Below, piece after piece: positions 58,909 through 64,000 of a stretch of 64,000 nucleotides of DNA. The DNA is from Sulfopaludibacter sp963815475 (GTDB lineage Bacteria; Acidobacteriota; Terriglobia; Bryobacterales; Bryobacteraceae). Every line of letters begins with the position of its first letter. Positions within the stretch are counted from its first letter, which is position 1. The DNA lies in NCBI GenBank assembly GCA_963815475.1, contig CAWFHD010000003.1, forward strand, positions 5,766,001 to 5,830,000. Direction: 5' to 3'. The notes beneath the pieces were generated by a model. The model saw only the letters and a list, made by a program, of their open reading frames with translations, ran no database searches and was not told where the DNA came from. Position numbers and translations under genes: made by a program.

Positions 58909-61437
58909 CTAAACGGCAGGCCGAAGTGCCTGCCCTACCGGACGTCGCAGATGCAGGGCTTCGAGGAGCCCCTTCCACTTGCGCATCACCAGCTCAATTA
59001 AATTGAGCAGAATCGCCAAGGCCAGCAATCCGGGCCACAAATGCATCACCGACGCGATGCTTCGCCCATTCGAGTCGAATACCTGCTTCGGACTCGGATG
59101 GAAGCGGCCTCCGGTGGTGGATGCGATCTGGCGCAGCAGCGGCTCGTTATTGCCGTACTCCATCATTTCGTCTTCCTGCCGGTAAAATCCCACTTCGGGG
59201 AAGGCGCGCGAATCGGCCACCGGCCGAACGCGGAACAATCCCTGGTTCTGGCCGATATTCACACGTCCCAGATAGTGTCCCGCCGCTGCTTTGCTCACTT
59301 TCAGAGGCGCCTGAAACCCATTCGGCCCGAGCACGAAAATGTCGGGGATGGTCGCCGGATCATCCACATTCTTGCCCAGCCGATAGTCCACCACCAGTTC
59401 GTTGGCCGCGCGATCGTAGTCGGCCACCGTCTCGCTCTGCGGCGCATGCGGCAGCAGGTCGCGGAAGATGTTCGCCCAAAGTTTGTCGAAACCCGGCCAC
59501 GTCACCCACTTTTCGGCCCACCGATTCTTGGCGTCCGACGTGAACACTGCGGCCCTCCCAAGACCGTACTGCCAGCGCACCAGCAGTGGGTCGGTCCGGT
59601 CCGCTTCCAGGATCGTGTCCGACGTGGGGCGCGCCTGAAAGCGGACATAGCCTTTCAGCGGAGGCGCGGTCTCCATGCCCACGCCGTCCAGAATCTCGGC
59701 CTGCTTGATGATCTTCGGCTGGATCGTCTTTTCCACGGCCGTGACGCCGGTGTGCTCCTCCACGTCGCGCAGCAAAATCTGCTCGAGGCCCGATGGGTCA
59801 TTCAGGAAGTACGATTTCCCGTCGGCCGAGGACGCCACCTTCTCCAGGAATGCGCGGTTCACGTCCTGGCCCAACCCCACCGTCGAAATGGTGACGTGGT
59901 TGTTCACCGCCTCTTTGGTGAGCGTCATGCTGTCGCCCTCTTCCGAGATGCCGTCGGTGAGCAGCACGATGTGCTTGTACACCGCGGTCTGCGGCAGGAT
60001 GCGCTGATAGGCTTCGGTCAGCGCGGGTGCAATCTGCGTGCCGCCATCGGGAGTGATGCCGGAAATCAGGTGCTTGATGGCCGCGCGATCGCTAGCCTTG
60101 CGCAGCGGCACGGCCCATTGAAATGAATTGTCGAAGATGAGCACGCCCACCGAGTCGATGTCCCGCAGATTCTCCACCACGCCGATGGCGGCCAGCCGCG
60201 CCAGCTCGATCTTGCGGCCCTCCATGGAGGACGACTTGTCGATGATCAGCACCACGGCTGTGCCTTCGGGCGAGCGCGGCGGCGCGAGTTTAGCCGGCAG
60301 GGTGCGTTCCAGCGCGTCTTCCGGCTGGTTCTTCTTCTCCACGTAGACGTTGTGGTCGCCCGCGATCCAGCATAGGCCGCCACCCTTCTTCGTGAAATCT
60401 TCCAGCGCTGTTTTTTGCGCCAGCGGGATGGTCTCCATGTTCCAGTTGTTGATCACGATCAACTGGTAGGCGTCCAGCTTGTCGGGAATGCCGTTGGGCG
60501 CGCGCTCCAGTTCGAACTGGTTGGCCTCCAGCGCGCGTGTCAGGTGCACCTCGCTGGCCGGCGGGTCGTTGGTCACCAGCAGCACGCGCGGACGCCGCAG
60601 CGTGAGCGCGTTTTCGAATCGCGCCTCGCCCAGTCCGGTCGCCGTGATCTTTCCCGCCAGCGCAATCGCGCCCACCGAATTCACCGTTGCCTGCACGCGC
60701 AGATGATTCGCGCCGGGCGCGAGCTGCGCCTGGTTAGTTCCGATCGACTTGCCTTCCGCCGTCAGTTCCACCGTAGCCTGCGCCGTCCCGGGAGACTCCA
60801 CCGTCAGTTCGATGGGGAACCGCTCTCCGCTGAAAACCTGCCCGGGAACCGACACCGAGTCCAGCATCAGGCCGGGTTTGGGACGGCCCGCCAGCCGCAC
60901 GGTATCGATGGGAATGCCGAGCTGCTGCGCCTGCCAGATGGCGCGCGACACGCTGCCCAGGTTCTCGTTGCCGTCCGAAATGAGCAGCAACCGGCCCACC
61001 ATGCCCGCGGGCAGGGAAGCCGCGCCGTCGCGAATCGCGGTTTCAAGATCGGTGCCGTGCCCCGCCGCGTTGGCAGTGTGGCGCAGCGCCCAGCCATCCT
61101 TAGTGTGCTCGTTGAGAGCCGTGTTGCGCGTCACGCGCGCGAAGGGAATCACGCGGGTCCAGTGACGGCCGCGCGCGCTTTCTACGCGATCGGCGAAAGT
61201 CGATTCGGTCTTCAAGTCGTCGGGGGAAATGCTGGCCGAGGTGTCTGCCAGAATCGCCACGCCCACTTTGGTCTCATACACCGTGATGCGCGGCATTGCG
61301 AAGGCCAGCGCGATCGCCAAAAATGTGGCGGCCTTCAGCACTAGCGCCGTGCGGCGGCCCGAAAGACGCCATTCCCACGCCACCCACGCCAACGGCAACA
61401 GCGCCAGCAGCAGTCCCCACGGACGGTCGAAGGTCAT
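58909..61437 (-). CDS. Membrane VWA-domain protein with two metal-binding VWA modules
   Basis: 842 residues from the ATG that overlaps the upstream stop (ATGA). Two spans lie in the first 50 residues (WGLLLALLPLAWVAWEW). A first VWA-like region starts at AILADTSAS (65-69 DTSAS), a class I glutamine-amidotransferase-like region with VLLVTNDPPASEVHL follows around 235-350, and a second VWA starts near residue 395 with VLIIDKSSSMEG (DKSSS), both matching the DxSxS metal-ion site. A final span lies near the C-terminus (VMHLWPGLLALAILLNLIEL). Proteins of this layout occur with DUF58 and BatA-like proteins and MoxR ATPases in aerotolerance or envelope complexes. Confidence 0.88.
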   Translation of the reverse strand: MTFDRPWGLLLALLPLAWVAWEWRLSGRRTALVLKAATFLAIALAFAMPRITVYETKVGVAILADTSASISPDDLKTESTFADRVESARGRHWTRVIPFARVTRNTALNEHTKDGWALRHTANAAGHGTDLETAIRDGAASLPAGMVGRLLLISDGNENLGSVSRAIWQAQQLGIPIDTVRLAGRPKPGLMLDSVSVPGQVFSGERFPIELTVESPGTAQATVELTAEGKSIGTNQAQLAPGANHLRVQATVNSVGAIALAGKITATGLGEARFENALTLRRPRVLLVTNDPPASEVHLTRALEANQFELERAPNGIPDKLDAYQLIVINNWNMETIPLAQKTALEDFTKKGGGLCWIAGDHNVYVEKKNQPEDALERTLPAKLAPPRSPEGTAVVLIIDKSSSMEGRKIELARLAAIGVVENLRDIDSVGVLIFDNSFQWAVPLRKASDRAAIKHLISGITPDGGTQIAPALTEAYQRILPQTAVYKHIVLLTDGISEEGDSMTLTKEAVNNHVTISTVGLGQDVNRAFLEKVASSADGKSYFLNDPSGLEQILLRDVEEHTGVTAVEKTIQPKIIKQAEILDGVGMETAPPLKGYVRFQARPTSDTILEADRTDPLLVRWQYGLGRAAVFTSDAKNRWAEKWVTWPGFDKLWANIFRDLLPHAPQSETVADYDRAANELVVDYRLGKNVDDPATIPDIFVLGPNGFQAPLKVSKAAAGHYLGRVNIGQNQGLFRVRPVADSRAFPEVGFYRQEDEMMEYGNNEPLLRQIASTTGGRFHPSPKQVFDSNGRSIASVMHLWPGLLALAILLNLIELVMRKWKGLLEALHLRRPVGQALRPAV

Positions 61438-63359
61438 CGACGCACCTCCTCCACCGGCTCGCTGGGTTTGTGCCGCATCAAAAGCGGTCCGCTGCGCTGC
61501 ATGCGGCGGAAGCGGCCGTACATCAGCCACTCCGCCACCAGGCCGGCAGCGCCCAGCAGCGCCAGCCACGGCCATATATCGGTGGAACTGTCCACCATCG
61601 CGGCGAATCGCGGAATGCCCGTGTGCGCGTCGGCGGGCGGCGTCCACTTGGAGTCGCCGAGTTGTGGCAGCGTCAGCGAGTACAGATACTCCCTTTCTCC
61701 CGCCGTCACTTTCACAGCGCCTGGCGCGCCCGCAAAGAAATTCAAGGTACGATCGCGCAGCGTGAAGGGCAGCGGCGTGCCGTCCTCGGCAGTCACCTTG
61801 ATGTCCTTCTCCACCGTCTGTTGATCGAGCGCCAGTTTCACTGTGCCCACACTGCCGCCCGAAATTTCCCAATGCCGGAAAATTTCCGGCGACACCCAGC
61901 GCAGCAGATTCGCGAACAGCAGCGGCGTTGCCAGCTCATAGCGCATCGCCGAATTCGAGGGGTGGAAGCCCAGCACGGCGACTTTTGGCTTGCCCGCGCG
62001 CGCCACCACCACCGGTCCTGCTTCCACGCTGCCCACCCGGATATCGTCCGGCGCGGCTTCGAAGATCGACACCTTATCCAGCTTGAAGTCCTTGGTGCGA
62101 AGGCCCGCGGCCACCGGGTCGGTAGCGTTCCAACCGCCGAACGCCACCTTCTCTACGCTGGTCCGCACCGGCACGGGCGAGCCCTGCGCCGGAGGATCGA
62201 TCCAGATGGAGTCGGCCGTGGGACGCTGCGCCGGCACAAAGCGATCGAGAACCACCAGCCCGGTATCGTTGGCGCGGTATTCGGATGGCTTGCGATAAGT
62301 TGCCGCCACGCGCGGGGTCGCGTTCAGAACCGGCCTCAGCAGATCGGGCTCGTCGGAGTAAACCGTTACTTGCAGCGTGGGCTGCGCCGGCAATTCCAGC
62401 TCGGTGTGGTCGTCGGCGGGAAACGCATCGTGCGGTGAGAGCGTGACGCCCATGATTCCGGCGCTGGGGGCGCGGTATTGGAATGTCGCTTCTGTGTCGG
62501 ACTGCGGCTTCACCGTGAGGTGTTCACTGGCGGCGGCCACGCGGGCGGCAGCTTGCGGCGGCCCAAAATCCAGCTTGAGGTTGGTCTCGCGCGGAACCGT
62601 GCCGTAGTTGTGCACCGAGACGTAGATTTCCCAAAGCGCCGGGTCGGCCGCGCTGCGGCGGGCGCCGATCTTGCGCAGGCCGGTGTTCTCCACCGCATCG
62701 GGAATCGTCAACATGCGCAGATTGTGGGGCGGAGGCGCGGAACCCGCGTCGTGTTCGGCAGTGCGCCCCGTGCCTACAAACGCAATCTCGCCGGCGCGAC
62801 GTCCATCCTGCGATTGAATGTGGTGCGCGAACGAGAGGGCCTGGTCCAGATTGAGGGCCGTAGAGCCGGCTTGCGATGCCAGAATTGCCGCTTCCACTTT
62901 GCGATGGTCGGGCTCGAAGGCCGTGGCGGGAGTGGCCAAGGCATCCGCGCGAACCAGCATCACGCGATCGTGCAGCGGTATGGCGCGCAGATACTGGCGA
63001 GCCCGCTGGCGGGCAGCGTCCATCAAGGTGCGGCTGCCGGCGCGAGCGGCCATCCACGAAGAAGTGTCGAGCACGATCACATGGTCGTGCCCCGATTGCG
63101 CCGGGCTGCCCAATCGCAACTGGGCAATCGCCAGCAGCAGCAGGGCCATGCTGACCAACTGCAAAATCAGAGACCATGGCTGCTGAATCCGCCGCCGCCG
63201 AGCCGCCACCGCCGGCTGCTCCGAAGCCACCCAGAACCGAAGAGTCGAAACCACCTGCCGCCGCCGGGACCGATCCAATAGATAAAGAGCCACCGACACC
63301 GAAGCAATCGACCCGAATACCGCAGCGAATTGCAGGAAGCTGAGATTTAGAAAGTACAA
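61434..63359 (-). CDS. BatA-like N-terminal membrane protein with degenerate VWA
   Basis: 641 residues. The N-terminus (YFLNLSFLQFAAVFGSIASV, then a second span LILQLVSMALLLLAIAQL) is the BatA-type aerotolerance domain. The VWA domain that follows has DTSSW at 98-102 in place of DxSxS, so metal binding is probably lost. The middle is a beta-rich region, and one last span (WPWLALLGAAGLVAEWLMYG) lies near the C-terminus. The stop overlaps the start of the next VWA gene by four bases, and its start is 43 bp from the DUF58 gene, so the three form an operon. Confidence 0.88.
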   Translation of the reverse strand: MYFLNLSFLQFAAVFGSIASVSVALYLLDRSRRRQVVSTLRFWVASEQPAVAARRRRIQQPWSLILQLVSMALLLLAIAQLRLGSPAQSGHDHVIVLDTSSWMAARAGSRTLMDAARQRARQYLRAIPLHDRVMLVRADALATPATAFEPDHRKVEAAILASQAGSTALNLDQALSFAHHIQSQDGRRAGEIAFVGTGRTAEHDAGSAPPPHNLRMLTIPDAVENTGLRKIGARRSAADPALWEIYVSVHNYGTVPRETNLKLDFGPPQAAARVAAASEHLTVKPQSDTEATFQYRAPSAGIMGVTLSPHDAFPADDHTELELPAQPTLQVTVYSDEPDLLRPVLNATPRVAATYRKPSEYRANDTGLVVLDRFVPAQRPTADSIWIDPPAQGSPVPVRTSVEKVAFGGWNATDPVAAGLRTKDFKLDKVSIFEAAPDDIRVGSVEAGPVVVARAGKPKVAVLGFHPSNSAMRYELATPLLFANLLRWVSPEIFRHWEISGGSVGTVKLALDQQTVEKDIKVTAEDGTPLPFTLRDRTLNFFAGAPGAVKVTAGEREYLYSLTLPQLGDSKWTPPADAHTGIPRFAAMVDSSTDIWPWLALLGAAGLVAEWLMYGRFRRMQRSGPLLMRHKPSEPVEEVRR

Positions 63360-63402
63360 GCGACTCTCCTCGCCGCGGATGCCAGTCCACGGCCCGTGCG
63401 CT

Positions 63403-64000
63403 TCATGCGATGCCTCGCGCTTTGATCAGGTCTCCGAAAACCACGCTTTCGAGCGATTGCGACGTTGCCACTCCGGCGTACCTTCCACCACTGCGCATCG
63501 CGATGTGCTGGATGCTTCCGGCGTATCCGTCGAAGGCTTCCGTGTAGCGCGCGCGCGCCGCTTCGTCGAAGTCCAGCTTCAGGCCTTCGCCCGTTTCTGC
63601 GTCGTGCAGTTCCAGTTCGCCAACCCACGGCGGCGTCCGGTCTTCGTCCGCCCACACCTGCATCAGCAGCAACTCATGGCCGAAGTCCACCAGGTGTTGC
63701 AGCGCCCGCTCGCAGCCTCCATCGTCGAGAAAATCGGAGATCACCACCACCAGGCCCCTCTGGGAAAACGTGGTGATGAACTGCCGGATCATGGCCTGAT
63801 AGTCGGTGCGACCGCCCGCCTCGATTAAGCTGATAGCTTCCATGACGCGCCCGATGCGGTGCCGCCCGCCCGTGGAAAATGCCCTCTGCGTCAATCGATT
63901 GCTGAAGCCGTGCACCTCAATGGTGTCGTGGCGCACAAGGCCCACATAACACAGCACCGAGGCCAGCTTGCGCGCGTACTCCAGCTTTTCGCCGCCATGC
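63403..64000 (-). CDS. DUF58 family protein, partial
   Basis: The gene continues past the right edge of the window, so only the last 198 codons are visible, ending in ARGIA. The visible part matches the second half of DUF58 proteins: EKLEYARKLASVLCYVG at the edge, TDYQAMIRQFITTFSQRG, LVVVISDFLDDGG, and LLLMQVWADEDRTP, which follows the VWA-like fold of these proteins. A possible in-frame ATG at 63957 is internal. DUF58 genes are normally followed by the BatA-type genes seen here and preceded by a MoxR-type ATPase, which may lie just outside the window. Confidence 0.9.
   Translation of the reverse strand, partial: HGGEKLEYARKLASVLCYVGLVRHDTIEVHGFSNRLTQRAFSTGGRHRIGRVMEAISLIEAGGRTDYQAMIRQFITTFSQRGLVVVISDFLDDGGCERALQHLVDFGHELLLMQVWADEDRTPPWVGELELHDAETGEGLKLDFDEAARARYTEAFDGYAGSIQHIAMRSGGRYAGVATSQSLESVVFGDLIKARGIA

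Noticed and set aside
59041..62438. Two plus-strand frames of 361 and 380 codons
   Set aside because: Both are antisense to the VWA and BatA-like genes, and their composition is His/Arg-rich without domains.
1..64000. CRISPR arrays, tRNA genes, phage or conjugation modules
   Set aside because: I found no regular spaced repeats, no tRNA-like T-arm in a plausible cloverleaf, and no phage, integrase or relaxase genes apart from the single IS transposase.

Overview
The window is high-GC bacterial chromosome and reads as an acidobacterium close to the Bryobacterales / Candidatus Solibacter lineage. The case rests on lineage-typical families that I recognise: two TIGR03435-type proteins (11596-12432 and 13240-14189), an ADOP-type 'acidobacterial duplicated orphan permease' (28633-31125), a TIGR03118-like surface protein with a TIGR03437-type C-terminal domain (31205-32977), two Oar-like TonB-dependent receptors with an N-terminal carboxypeptidase-regulatory domain, and short repeats of the kinds familiar from that lineage. 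This is recognition from memory and was not checked by database search.

Layout. 1-8.8 kb: a YCII-like protein, a small Cys-rich protein divergent from an ECF sigma factor, a Tat-exported six-hairpin glycosidase, a YihY/BrkB membrane protein, an alginate-lyase-fold enzyme, and a LytS/LytTR two-component pair. 8.9-14.2 kb: TonB receptor and two TIGR03435 proteins. 14.3-17.5 kb: a tight zwf-opcA-pgl operon for the oxidative pentose phosphate entry. 17.6-21.5 kb: CNNM/CorC-type membrane protein and a penicillin-acylase-type Ntn hydrolase. 21.8-24.6 kb: SRP RNA, dnaX, ybaB/ebfC and recR, a classic housekeeping cluster. 24.6-33.5 kb: an OB-fold exported protein, a second TonB receptor, a GxxExxY gene bracketed by inverted repeats, DUF1990, ADOP permease, surface protein and a small unknown. 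33.5-39.5 kb: a Gln/Lys/Gly-rich membrane protein, a sigma-54 response regulator, a complete IS1595-family element, an orphan NarL-type regulator and a TrmB-type regulator. 39.5-46.6 kb: acyl-CoA ligase, polyprenyl-type glycosyltransferase, SpoU methyltransferase, Memo-like protein, biotin carrier plus biotin carboxylase, Fur. 46.6-52.7 kb: an FHA-GAF-PP2C phosphatase, then a GntR/ABC/permease/permease operon. 52.8-56.3 kb: a small exported protein and a CHASE2 kinase/sigma-54 regulator pair. 56.4-64 kb: an M1-type metallopeptidase and the start of a DUF58/BatA-like/VWA operon that runs off the right edge.

Notable structure. Most convergent gene junctions longer than about 40 bp hold a repeat or inverted repeat; one is a hairpin-plus-T-tract terminator element found twice, and the second copy has been split by the IS1595 insertion with a perfect 8-bp duplication. 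Three genes (a TIGR03435 gene, dnaX, the M1 peptidase) carry single-base-type frameshifts, which could be sequence errors or real. Several genes have a -10 hexamer 6-10 bp before the start codon, suggesting leaderless transcripts. I found no CRISPR array, tRNA or phage module. The least characterised systems here are the GntR-ABC operon with two very long permeases and the GxxExxY cassette.
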